Shown: one piece after another, positions 1-8,145 of the stretch | Numbering within the stretch: the first letter of the stretch is position 1 | How the letters are laid out: every line of letters begins with the position of its first letter | Notes under the pieces: model-generated | The model's database searches: none | What the model saw: the letters and a program-made list of their open reading frames with translations, nothing else | Told to the model about the DNA's origin: nothing | Source of the DNA: Bacteroidetes bacterium ADurb.Bin174 | GTDB taxonomy: Bacteria; Bacteroidota; Bacteroidia; Bacteroidales; Paludibacteraceae | Length of the DNA stretch: 64,000 nucleotides | Direction: 5' to 3' | Assembly: GCA_002070265.1 (NCBI GenBank) | Contig: MWCX01000020.1 | Span: 62,001 to 126,000 of the forward strand | Translations under genes and position numbers: made by a program

Positions 1-2
1 AA

Positions 3-272
3 ACGAAAATAAACAACAAATCAAAAGATGCTATTAAGTTCGAAAAGGGAAGTTTTATAAATAAAATAACTAATACTTATATTCCCTTTATTGATAATGG
101 TTTAATTATAGAATTTTTATTTTATGATTTAAAGATTAAGAAATGGAAAGACATAAAAAATGATAGAATTGGGCGACTATTGCCTCCCTACATAACAAGA
201 GTTCAACAGAATTATAGTTTGTATTCACAGCGTCAAGGGTTACCATCAATACCAGAAAAAGCAATAAAATAA
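3..272 (+). CDS. C-terminal end of an unidentified protein (partial)
   Basis: An open frame enters from the left edge and runs 89 codons to a TAA at 270-272. It has no start inside the window, so only the C-terminus is seen. The peptide is rich in Ile, Lys and Asn and ends in a basic stretch (SIPEKAIK). I do not recognise the family. It stops 4 bp before the start of the broken type III restriction Res gene and reads the same way. It could therefore be part of the same former restriction-modification operon, although it does not look like a typical Mod C-terminus. Function unknown; the call rests on the uninterrupted frame and the tight spacing. Confidence 0.55.
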   Translation, partial: TKINNKSKDAIKFEKGSFINKITNTYIPFIDNGLIIEFLFYDLKIKKWKDIKNDRIGRLLPPYITRVQQNYSLYSQRQGLPSIPEKAIK

Positions 273-276
273 AGTA

Positions 277-585
277 ATGATCCTCCAATTCGAACCCAAT
301 CTCCAATTTCAGCTTGATACTATTAACTCGGTTATTCGGTTGTTTGACGGACAACAGAAAGATAATGGTGAGACCGATTTTTTCATTCAGGAAGAAGGAA
401 TGTTGAATTTTATTGACGGCATTGCAAACTGACTGATTATTTCGGAAGAATAAGTATTACAAAATTTTCAGCGCGAGAATGAATTAGAGATTTCTGAATC
501 ATTGCACGGGATGAACTTTTCGGTGGAAATGGAAACCGGTACGGGAAAAACATACGTTTACTTAAATAATCTTTTACTCTCATAA
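277..585 (+). pseudogene. Remnant of type III restriction enzyme Res subunit
   Basis: Reading one frame from ATG 277 gives the N-terminus typical of type III Res subunits: a FQLDTINSVIRLFDGQQ-like opening, then QRENELEISESLHGMNFSVE and the Walker A region METGTGKTYV (TGTGKT at 535-552). Intact Res proteins are about 900-1000 residues and act as ATP-dependent translocase/endonuclease with a Mod methylase. Here the frame is broken by TGA at 430-432 and TAA at 451-453 and stops for good at 583-585 just after motif I. All later helicase motifs and the nuclease domain are missing. No Mod gene is visible. It is a dead fragment, cut off about 100 bp before a tRNA-like remnant. Confidence 0.8.
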
Positions 586-648
586 AAACACATTTTTTCA
601 TCCCTAATTTCACAATCTGTATGTGAATTATAAATTCCACAGAAAAAC

Positions 649-676
649 ACCCACCGAAAAACAAATTTCGATGGGT
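649..676 (-). terminator. Rho-independent terminator behind the tRNA remnant
   Basis: An 11-nt stem (ACCCACCGAAA at 649-659 with TTTCGATGGGT at 666-676, one mismatch) has an A-run on its left side (643-647), which is a U-tract on the minus strand. It sits just downstream, in minus orientation, of the tRNA 3'-end remnant, matching the tRNA-terminator arrangement at the intact tRNA-Val. Confidence 0.6.
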
Positions 677-683
677 ACTTTTT

Positions 684-711
684 TCTTTGTGCATTGACGG
701 ATTCGAACCGC
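684..711 (-). pseudogene. tRNA 3'-end remnant (T-arm), possible att site
   Basis: The 19-nt string ttgacggattcgaaccgcc at 694-712 is identical to the T-arm region of the intact tRNA-Val at 17701-17719, in the same orientation. It is preceded by the same tttgtg. The acceptor sequence between these two blocks differs (2 nt here against 5 nt there), and there is no anticodon or D-arm beyond it. It could be a tRNA 3'-end duplication left by integration of an element, or the stump of another deleted tRNA gene. Confidence 0.55.
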
Positions 712-866
712 CCATAAGGCTGTGTGGTTGTGGACAAATTGCCTGCTTGTGTTTGAGGGTGCGTAATGTATCTGGAACGAGTGTAATTGAGAGAATAAGT
801 GAGTAGTAATGCCATCAACAATTGTCTTTAACTATAGCCATTTGCTTATGAGGAAGTTTAAAAATC

Positions 867-906
867 AGAGGAAATTAGGGGAAATTAGAGGAAAATTTCC
901 CCTAAT
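867..906 (+). promoter_or_regulatory. Putative fic operator: tandem decamers plus palindrome
   Basis: Three copies of a 10-nt unit resembling agaggaaatt (867-896) run into a palindrome, aattagaggaaaatttcccc plus taatt, centred near 894. The palindrome covers the position expected for the -33 element of the fic promoter. The same units and palindrome recur at the end of the gene (2241-2292). A site for the C-terminal winged helix of Fic, giving autorepression, is a reasonable inference. Confidence 0.55.
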
Positions 907-920
907 TTAAAATAATGTGC

Positions 921-928
921 TATCTTTG
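921..928 (+). promoter_or_regulatory. fic promoter -7 element
   Basis: TATCTTTG fits the Bacteroidota -7 consensus TAnnTTTG and lies 21 bp before the fic start codon. The -33 position falls inside the palindrome at 887-906, so binding there would block sigma factor access. Confidence 0.6.
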
Positions 929-948
929 TGCTCTAAAAGAGTAAAAAT

Positions 949-2262
949 ATGATTGAAAAACCGCCTGTTTTAGCTAAAAAAAAGTTTGAAGAAGTTTGGA
1001 AGATACTTATCAATCCTGACCATGATGCTTTATTTAACAAAATAAATAATGAGTATCTCTATTGGGATAAAATAAAGTACAAAATACCAACCGACGTTGA
1101 TTCCTCCGCATTCTGGCATGCTGTTAAATCAAAGCGAAACTTGACAGCAAAAACACTTACATTTGGTAAAACCATTTTTAAGTTTACAGTAACTGAAAAA
1201 ATGCAGGAACTGCTGCATACATTAGATTTAAATCTTGGTGGTAGTCTCGGAACACAAGGAATTATTCCGGAAAAAGACAAGAAATTTTACTTAATAAACT
1301 CCATAATGGAAGAAGCGATTGCTTCAAGTCAAATTGAAGGGGCTTCTACAACACGGAAAGTTGCAAAGGATATGTTGCGGAAACAGCTTAAACCTAAAAA
1401 CAAGGGGCAGCAAATGATTTATAACAACTATGTTACTATTCAATATTTAGTTGAAAACCAGTCGAAAGATTTTTCAGTGGAGCAATTAAAAGAAATTCAG
1501 CGCCTTATTACACACAATACGCTTACCAATAAAGAGTATGAGGGTAGTTTTCGCACTTCGGATGATGTGATGGTAATAGATGGTATAACCGGAGAAATAG
1601 CTCATACGCCGCCATCGCATCAGAAAGTGGAACAATGGATAACTGAGCTATGTGACTTTGCAAATAACGACAATGAGGAGGTTTTTATTCATCCAATCAT
1701 AAAGGGTATTATTATACATTTTATGCTGGCATACATACACCCGTTTGTAGATGGAAACGGAAGAACAGCACGTTCATTGGTTTATTGGTATATGATAAAA
1801 AAAGGGTATTGGCTCACTGAATACCTTTCTATTTCAAGGATTATTTATCGCAATAAGAAAAAATACGAAATGGCTTTTCTCTATACTGAAAATGATGAAA
1901 ATGACCTATCCTATTTTATTCAGTACAATTTAGAAGTTATGCATAAGGCTTTTGAAGAGCTGAAAATTTATTTACAGCGGAAAATCAGTGAGCAAAATGA
2001 TTTGCTTTATTTCAAAGAGATATCGGAAATAAACGAACGTCAAGCACAAATTCTGAAAACCCTCACTGAAAAACCAAAATCAATTTTCACAGCAAAAGAG
2101 CTGACATCAATATTTAATGTGTCGATTAAAACTACCCGAAGCGACTTGCAACAGCTTGTAGCATTGGGGTTTATGCAAGAGATAAATATAAATCAACGAC
2201 AATTTGGCTACATCAGAGCTGACAACTTTGAAGAGAAATTAGAGGAAATTAGAGGAAATTAG
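949..2262 (+). CDS. Fic-family protein AMPylase with C-terminal winged helix
   Basis: 437 residues. Fic enzymes transfer AMP (or another phosphate-containing group) from a nucleotide to a hydroxyl on a target protein. The catalytic motif is intact: HPFVDGNGRTAR with His264. An inhibitory helix of the (S/T)xxxE(G/N) type lies upstream at residues 126-131 (SSQIEG), so this is a class II Fic that holds itself inactive until the helix moves. Residues about 365-430 look like a winged helix-turn-helix domain, suggesting DNA binding. The last codons and the stop lie inside 10-bp tandem repeats that also occur in the promoter, consistent with autoregulation. Target unknown. The gene stands alone on the plus strand; no antitoxin partner is adjacent, and none is needed with a built-in inhibitory helix. 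Confidence 0.9.
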   Translation: MIEKPPVLAKKKFEEVWKILINPDHDALFNKINNEYLYWDKIKYKIPTDVDSSAFWHAVKSKRNLTAKTLTFGKTIFKFTVTEKMQELLHTLDLNLGGSLGTQGIIPEKDKKFYLINSIMEEAIASSQIEGASTTRKVAKDMLRKQLKPKNKGQQMIYNNYVTIQYLVENQSKDFSVEQLKEIQRLITHNTLTNKEYEGSFRTSDDVMVIDGITGEIAHTPPSHQKVEQWITELCDFANNDNEEVFIHPIIKGIIIHFMLAYIHPFVDGNGRTARSLVYWYMIKKGYWLTEYLSISRIIYRNKKKYEMAFLYTENDENDLSYFIQYNLEVMHKAFEELKIYLQRKISEQNDLLYFKEISEINERQAQILKTLTEKPKSIFTAKELTSIFNVSIKTTRSDLQQLVALGFMQEININQRQFGYIRADNFEEKLEEIRGN

Positions 2263-2298
2263 AGGAAATTAGAGGAAAATTTCCCCTAATTTTCTTTT
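2241..2298 (+). repeat. Decamer tandem repeats and palindrome at fic 3' end
   Basis: Four units of agaggaaatt (2241-2280, the last slightly altered) continue into a palindrome resembling aaattagaggaaaatttccc plus ctaattt, then a T-rich run (2289-2303). The stop codon TAG (2260-2262) is inside the repeat. The hairpin plus T-run can terminate transcription, while the sequence copies the fic operator at 867-906. Confidence 0.7.
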
Positions 2299-2366
2299 TT
2301 TTTGCCCTTATGCTTGATAGAATATATTTTTGGGATATATTAAATATTTCGATAATGCCCCCTTGT

Positions 2367-2681
2367 TTACTCTAATAATTTTGCTTTTACCTTTCTCATT
2401 TCATCGTATAGAAACTCTCCTAACTCATTGATCATGTCCAGCATCCGGCGAGAGCGATAGCTGTTTTTTATCAGTGGCTTTACAGATTTAACAATTGATG
2501 AAATCAATTTATCTTGATCTATTTTTCCCTCCATATACTCGGAAAGATAGTAATGGTTTTCTATAATAGGCAGATAATCAGGCAGGTCAATACGCTGTTT
2601 TTTTTGAGACAGCCCCCTTGATAATTCCGCTTTAGAACTATTGTTAAAGACATTTTTCTTGAAATCAGAAATGTTAAACAT
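2367..2681 (-). CDS. Hypothetical 104-residue protein
   Basis: A small, charged, probably cytosolic protein with no signal peptide or membrane segment. It is Lys- and Ser-rich near the N-terminus (MFNISDFKKNVFNNSSKAEL) and appears largely helical afterwards. I do not recognise a family or motif. It is convergent with fic and divergent from the SusC operon, with about 350 bp of AT-rich DNA behind its start. It could be a small regulator or a remnant of mobile DNA, but nothing in the sequence decides this. It is kept as a gene because it has a full-length frame with a plausible start and sensible amino-acid composition. Confidence 0.5.
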   Translation of the reverse strand: MFNISDFKKNVFNNSSKAELSRGLSQKKQRIDLPDYLPIIENHYYLSEYMEGKIDQDKLISSIVKSVKPLIKNSYRSRRMLDMINELGEFLYDEMRKVKAKLLE

Positions 2682-2691
2682 AAACTTATTA

Positions 2692-2970
2692 AAAAATATT
2701 TTAATGAATTGTTTTGTATTTAAATTTATTTATTATAGATTTGCCAAATCAAATATTATTTTATTTAACCGTCAAAACTAAAATTGACATTTAATTTAAT
2801 ATCACAATATACATTATTATACTTTTTATTATATATAGCTTATGGAAAAATATTTTAATAGAATATTTTATATTTAAATCTAGTTATCATAGATTTGTTG
2901 AGTATTATTTTATTTAATCGTTAAAACTAAAATTGATATTTAATACCATTCAATGCGCATCATTATGTTA
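2692..2970 (+). repeat. Duplicated ~120-bp promoter segment upstream of susC
   Basis: Two imperfect direct copies, about 2692-2818 and 2845-2967 (offset about 150 bp), share aaaatattttaat, atttaaat, ata-gatttg, tattattttatttaa and aaaactaaaattga blocks. Copy 1 has TTTG (2713-2716), 19 nt, TAGATTTG (2736-2743), a perfect-spacing Bacteroidota promoter. Copy 2 has TTTA (2867-2870), 19 nt, TAGATTTG (2890-2897). Both read toward susC. Confidence 0.65.
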
Positions 2971-3028
2971 ATATATAACTTGGTGTACTTTGAAAAACTC
3001 AAATATCAATACCAAAACGAATTACTAA

Positions 3029-6000
3029 ATGAATGTATTAAAATTACACTTTAAACCAATTGCAAAAGTGAAAATAAAATCTAAAATTTTATTTTTCATT
3101 TTTCTCGTTATCTGTTCATTGTGTAGTACGAGTATGTATTCACAAAATGAAGAGAAAAAAATTACCGGACGTGTTGTAGATGAACAAGGAGAGTTAATGG
3201 TTGGTGTTACTATTACAGAAGTAGACTCTCACCCGGTTAATGGAGTGGTTACTGATGTGAACGGGAACTACCAGATTTTCGTCAAATCGTCTAGCTCGTC
3301 ATTGAAATTCTCCTTTGTGGGCTACAAAGATTATGACATTAAAGTGGGTAATCTGAATGTCATAGATGTGACGATGCAAGAGTCAATAACTGAACTCGAT
3401 GAAGTAGTTGCAGTAGCTTTTGGAACACAGAGAAAAAAGGATGTTATAGGTTCTGTGACATCTTTAAAACTTTCAGATTTGAGAGTCCCATCAAGTAACT
3501 TGACAACAGTGTTAGCGGGACAGGCAGCAGGGATTATCTCTTATCAACGTACAGGGGAACCGGGTCAAGACAATGCCAATTTTTTCATTCGTGGAATTAC
3601 TTCCTTCGGGGTCGGGAAAAAGGATCCTTTAATTTTAATTGATGGGATAGAGCTTGGAGTAACGGAGTTGGCGAGGATGCGTCCGGATGATATTGAAAGT
3701 TTTTCTATATTTAAAGATGCCACCTCTACTGCATTATACGGAGCTCGAGGAGCCAATGGCGTAATTTACGTGACCACTAAGCAGGGGGTTGAGGGACCTC
3801 CCAGAATTTCAATGCGGGCAGAAGGCACACTTTCTATGCCTACCAAGGATGTTGAGTTTGCAGATCCTGTGACTTATATGAAGTTGTATAACGATGCTTT
3901 GTATTCCCGCGATCCTTTTGCACCTCCCATATACAGCAGGGAGAAAATAGATGAAACCGAACTAGGGCGTTATCCTATTATTTATCCCGCAATTGACTGG
4001 AGAGAAAGCCTTTTTAAAGATAATGCTTTCAACCAAAGATATGATCTTAGTGTCAGCGGAGGTGGTAATATTGCAAGGTACTTTGTTTCCGGATCTTTCT
4101 CACAAGATAATGGTATCTTGAGGGTAGATAAAAAAAACAATTTCAATAACAACATCGATTTAAAGTCTTATACATTAAGAGCAAATGTAAATATTTTTCT
4201 AACTAAGACATCAGAATTGATAGTGCGATTAAATGGTAATTTTGACAATTACATAGGACCCATAGATGGTGGAAATGAAGTATATTATAAAGTTGTTAGA
4301 ACAAGTCCCGTAGATTTTCCTCCATATTATCCGGTTGATGAAGATCACAAATATGTACAACATATCATGTTTGGTGGTTTAAAAGACAGGGCATTTTTAA
4401 ATCCATACGCAGATATGGTGAAGGGATATAGGGAATACGATCGTTCATTGATGATGGCACAGATGGAATTTAAACAAGATCTCGACTTTATAACGAAAGG
4501 GTTAAAATTTCGCACCTTGTTCAATACTAACAGGATTTCAAGATTTGATAAAATCAGGCAGTATAAGCCATTCTATTATGAATTGTCCTCCTTTGATAAA
4601 AGAACAGGTAAATATTCTATTGACGTTATAAATGAGCAGTCGGGCGAGGAGTTCCTCGATTTTTGGTCAGATGAATGGGCGCGGGTGCAACAGTCTATTT
4701 TCTATGCTGAATCGGCTCTTACATATAATAACACTTTCAAAGAAGATCATACAGTAAGTGTTTTATTGGTTAATATCTTACGTTCCCAAACAAACGCTCA
4801 AGCCAATAATCTGCAACTCTCCCTGCCTTTTAGAAATTTAGGCCTTTCAGGAAGGGCTACCTATTCGTTCAGGGATAAATATTTTACCGAATTTAATTTT
4901 GGTTATAATGGTTCCGAGCGATTTGATAAAGCTAAACGTTATGGGTTTTTCCCATCCTTCGGGTTAGCATGGAGCATATCCAATGAAAAATTTTGGGCCA
5001 ATTTGAAAAACCTTATTAATAATTTTAGAGTTAGAGGAACATATGGTCTTGTCGGTAACGATCAAATCGGTAGCGCCGATGATAGATTTTTTTACCTTTC
5101 TAATGTCAATATGAACTATGGTGGCTTCTTTTATGGAAAAGAAAGCGATTATTTGGTAAGGGGGATCAGGGTGACGAACTATGCAAATCCGGATATTACC
5201 TGGGAAGTATCTTACAAAACAAATCTTGCATTAGAGCTGGGACTTTTCAATGAATGGAATATTCAGGCAGATTTTTTCACGGAAAAAAGAAAGAATATTT
5301 TAATGGACAGGGTAGACATTCCTTCTACCATGGGGTTGACCGCACCGGTGAGAGCAAATATAGGGGAAGCTTCAGGTGAAGGATTTGAAATAAGTACTGA
5401 TTATTCACATTATTTTAATAAAGATCTGTGGATTCAATTAAGGGGGAATTATACATATGCCACTAACAAGTTTGAGGTCTATGAGGAGCCGACATATGAA
5501 AAAGAGTGGTGGAAATCAAGAATAGGATATACTATATCCCAACCGTGGGGTTATATCGCTGAAAGATTATTTGTCGATGATGACGAAGTAGCCAACTCCC
5601 CTGCTCAACGTTTTGGTGGAATACCGAATATCGCCGGTGATATAAAATATAAGGATGTGAATGGGGATGGGCAAATCACCGAATTAGATATGGTGCCGAT
5701 CGGATTTCCATTAACACCGGAAATAATTTATGGAGGAGGATTTTCCTTAGGGTACAAGGAATTTGATTTTTCTGCATTTTTCCAAGGTTCAGCTCGCTCC
5801 TCATTTTGGACTGGTGGCGATGGAGGTCCTGCGGTTATTGAACCTTTTGTTGATGGTAAAAATATAATAAAAGCTTATGCCGACAGTCACTATTCTTTGG
5901 AAAATCAAGATCTTTATGCGCTATGGCCCAGATTGAGCACACAACATCAAGCAAACAACACACAATTTAGTACTTGGTGGCTAAATGACGGTAGATTTTT

Positions 6001-6205
6001 ACGTCTAAAGAAGGTGGAGATAGGGTGGTCATTGCCCATGAAGATGAGTAATAAGTTGAATTTAAAAACTTTAAGACTGTATGTTAGCGGCTCAAATTTA
6101 TTGCTGTTCAGTAAATTTAAATTGTGGGACGTGGAGATGGGTGGAAATGGACTTGGTTATCCAATCCAAAAAACATTTAATTTAGGTGTGAATGTAGTTC
6201 TTTAA
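3029..6205 (+). CDS. SusC/RagA-family TonB-dependent outer membrane transporter
   Basis: 1058 residues. It forms the outer-membrane barrel that imports a glycan or peptide with its SusD lid. Order of parts: a long basic signal peptide (about 1-39); a carboxypeptidase-regulatory-like beta domain (about 44-118, KKITGRVVDEQGE start); a TonB-box-like DEVVAVAFGTQ (124-134); a plug domain (about 136-250, with FFIRGI and ALYGARGANGVI); then the beta-barrel to the C-terminus. It is first of an eight-gene run on the plus strand, 11 bp before susD, and is preceded by two copies of a promoter-like segment. No sigma/anti-sigma pair, hybrid two-component sensor or AraC regulator is adjacent. The substrate is not evident; the downstream TIM-barrel proteins suggest a carbohydrate. 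Confidence 0.95.
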   Translation: MNVLKLHFKPIAKVKIKSKILFFIFLVICSLCSTSMYSQNEEKKITGRVVDEQGELMVGVTITEVDSHPVNGVVTDVNGNYQIFVKSSSSSLKFSFVGYKDYDIKVGNLNVIDVTMQESITELDEVVAVAFGTQRKKDVIGSVTSLKLSDLRVPSSNLTTVLAGQAAGIISYQRTGEPGQDNANFFIRGITSFGVGKKDPLILIDGIELGVTELARMRPDDIESFSIFKDATSTALYGARGANGVIYVTTKQGVEGPPRISMRAEGTLSMPTKDVEFADPVTYMKLYNDALYSRDPFAPPIYSREKIDETELGRYPIIYPAIDWRESLFKDNAFNQRYDLSVSGGGNIARYFVSGSFSQDNGILRVDKKNNFNNNIDLKSYTLRANVNIFLTKTSELIVRLNGNFDNYIGPIDGGNEVYYKVVRTSPVDFPPYYPVDEDHKYVQHIMFGGLKDRAFLNPYADMVKGYREYDRSLMMAQMEFKQDLDFITKGLKFRTLFNTNRISRFDKIRQYKPFYYELSSFDKRTGKYSIDVINEQSGEEFLDFWSDEWARVQQSIFYAESALTYNNTFKEDHTVSVLLVNILRSQTNAQANNLQLSLPFRNLGLSGRATYSFRDKYFTEFNFGYNGSERFDKAKRYGFFPSFGLAWSISNEKFWANLKNLINNFRVRGTYGLVGNDQIGSADDRFFYLSNVNMNYGGFFYGKESDYLVRGIRVTNYANPDITWEVSYKTNLALELGLFNEWNIQADFFTEKRKNILMDRVDIPSTMGLTAPVRANIGEASGEGFEISTDYSHYFNKDLWIQLRGNYTYATNKFEVYEEPTYEKEWWKSRIGYTISQPWGYIAERLFVDDDEVANSPAQRFGGIPNIAGDIKYKDVNGDGQITELDMVPIGFPLTPEIIYGGGFSLGYKEFDFSAFFQGSARSSFWTGGDGGPAVIEPFVDGKNIIKAYADSHYSLENQDLYALWPRLSTQHQANNTQFSTWWLNDGRFLRLKKVEIGWSLPMKMSNKLNLKTLRLYVSGSNLLLFSKFKLWDVEMGGNGLGYPIQKTFNLGVNVVL

Positions 6206-6216
6206 TAAATAGAAAG

Positions 6217-8112
6217 ATGAAAAAGAAGATAACAATATTAATACTATCAGCCTTTGCTATGCTGGGATGTGATAATTTCTTAAACATTGTACCTGACAAC
6301 GTAGCTACAATTGATTATGCATTTCGCATGAAAGCAACTGCTGAAAAATATTTGGCAACCTGCTACTCTTATTTGCCATATTTAGGCAATCCCGACAATA
6401 ATCCGGCTATTTTTGGTGCCGATGAATTTTGGCTGTCAAATCATTATTCATATATCTTTACCTTTAATATTGCTAAAGGAGAACAGAACCCCAATAACCC
6501 CTTAATTGATTTTTGGGGGGGATATAATGGAGGAATGCCACTTTGGCAAGGGATAAGTCAATGCAATATTTTTTTAGAAAACATTATGAAAGTCCCGGAT
6601 ATGATGGAGGAAGAAAAAAGGCGATGGGCTGCTGAAGTGAAATTTTTAAAAGCATATTATCATTTTTACTTGTTAAGAGCCTATGGCCCGATACCTATTA
6701 TGAGGGAAAATTTACCTATATCTGCTTCGGGCGAGGAAGTGCGTGTTTATAGGCGTCCCGTGGATGAAGTGTTTGATTATATCATTGAACTGATAGATGA
6801 ATCTTTAATCAATTTATCAGAAACCATTAGGGATGAGCATACAGAATTAGGTAGAATAACTTTACCCATAGCCTTAGGTGCAAAGGCTAAAATATTGGTT
6901 TATGCCGCAAGTCCTCTTTTTAACGGGAACAAGGATTACCAGGGATTTAAAAATCAGGATGGAGAGGATTTTTTCAACGCTGAATATGATAGTGGGAAGT
7001 GGCAGAAGGCGGTAGATGCTTGCAGAGAAGCAATAACTAGTGCACATGGCCTCGGGTATGAATTATACGAGTTTAAAGGAAGCCATTCGACCAAGAATAT
7101 TTCGCCTGAAACACAATTGAAATTATCATTCAGAGGTGTGGTTACTGAGAGATGGAATTCTGAAATTATTTGGGCAAACACGAGCAGTACAACCCAATAT
7201 CTCCAGGCGTGGTGTGCGCCTAGGGCATTGGATGCATCTCAAATGAGTTATACGGGTTCTAACGGCAGTTTTGGGGTCACACTTAAAATAGCAGGATTGT
7301 TTTATTCTAAGAATGGGGTTCCTATCAATGAAGATACTCAGTGGAATTATGGAAATCGTTTTGATTTAAGGGTTGGCACTGAGAATGAAAAATATTATAT
7401 TAAAAAAGGTTATACCACAGCGGAATTTAATTTTGACAGAGAACCTCGATTTTACGGTGCTTTGGGATTTGATGGCGGCATTTGGTATGGAGCCGGAAAA
7501 TTCGACGACGATGATTCCTATTGGCTAGAATCTAAAAGAGGACAGTTTCTAGGTAAACAGCAAGCCGGCTGGCATTCAGTTCCCGGTTATTTCGCAAAAA
7601 AATTAATTTATTATACTAATACTTCAACAAGTGCAGAATTATACAAATCTGAAAATTATCCTTGGGTAATGTTGCGGTTAGGAGATTTGTACTTATTATA
7701 TGCTGAAGCTTTAAATGAATTGAATGGACCCGACCAGGAAGTTTATGATTACATAAACAAAATAAGAACCAGGGCAGGATTGCCTGATGTTGAGGACTCG
7801 TGGACTGGTTATTCAAAAACCCCAAACAAATATAAAACACAAGAGGGTTTAAGAGAGATTATTCATCAAGAGCGTGGTATTGAGATGATCTTCGAAGGAC
7901 AGCGCTTTTGGGATTTGAGACGTTGGAAAGAGGCTCCTCAAGAGTTAAACAAGCCAATAACAGGATGGGATGTAGATCAAGAAACAGCCAAAGCATATTA
8001 TAGAGAAAAAATTCTTTTCTTTCAAACATTTAGTTTAAAAGATTATTTTTGGCCTATGAGAGAGAGGGACTTGATCATTAATAAGAATTTAGTACAGAAT
8101 CCAGGCTGGTAG
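6217..8112 (+). CDS. SusD/RagB-family nutrient-binding lipoprotein
   Basis: 631 residues. It is a surface lipoprotein that caps the SusC barrel and binds the ligand. The signal peptide ends in a lipobox with Cys18 (AMLGC), followed by the typical NFLNIVPDN opening of mature SusD proteins. The TPR-like core shows usual family signatures: RRWAAEVKFLKAYYHFYLLR near residue 128-147, MLRLGDLYLLYAEALNE, INKIRTRAGLP, and ERGIEMIFEGQRFWDLRRWK near the C-terminus. It lies 11 bp after susC, so the two are co-transcribed. Length is somewhat above the usual 500-600. Confidence 0.95.
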   Translation: MKKKITILILSAFAMLGCDNFLNIVPDNVATIDYAFRMKATAEKYLATCYSYLPYLGNPDNNPAIFGADEFWLSNHYSYIFTFNIAKGEQNPNNPLIDFWGGYNGGMPLWQGISQCNIFLENIMKVPDMMEEEKRRWAAEVKFLKAYYHFYLLRAYGPIPIMRENLPISASGEEVRVYRRPVDEVFDYIIELIDESLINLSETIRDEHTELGRITLPIALGAKAKILVYAASPLFNGNKDYQGFKNQDGEDFFNAEYDSGKWQKAVDACREAITSAHGLGYELYEFKGSHSTKNISPETQLKLSFRGVVTERWNSEIIWANTSSTTQYLQAWCAPRALDASQMSYTGSNGSFGVTLKIAGLFYSKNGVPINEDTQWNYGNRFDLRVGTENEKYYIKKGYTTAEFNFDREPRFYGALGFDGGIWYGAGKFDDDDSYWLESKRGQFLGKQQAGWHSVPGYFAKKLIYYTNTSTSAELYKSENYPWVMLRLGDLYLLYAEALNELNGPDQEVYDYINKIRTRAGLPDVEDSWTGYSKTPNKYKTQEGLREIIHQERGIEMIFEGQRFWDLRRWKEAPQELNKPITGWDVDQETAKAYYREKILFFQTFSLKDYFWPMRERDLIINKNLVQNPGW

Positions 8113-8145
8113 ATTGAATAAAACGTAAAAAAATAATTTAATCAT

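Larger units (their letters stand above)
586..948. other. Intergenic stretch between Res remnant and fic
   Basis: No gene is supported here. The stretch holds the minus-strand terminator and tRNA remnant (649-711), about 150 bp without recognisable content (713-865), and the fic control region (867-928). ORFs in other frames lack codon bias or family similarity. Confidence 0.6.

Noticed and set aside
437-821. Minus-strand ORFs (up to 92 codons) across the Res remnant and tRNA remnant
   Set aside because: They run antisense through the Res motif I frame and through the tRNA-like T-arm and terminator; no signal of selection or family similarity.
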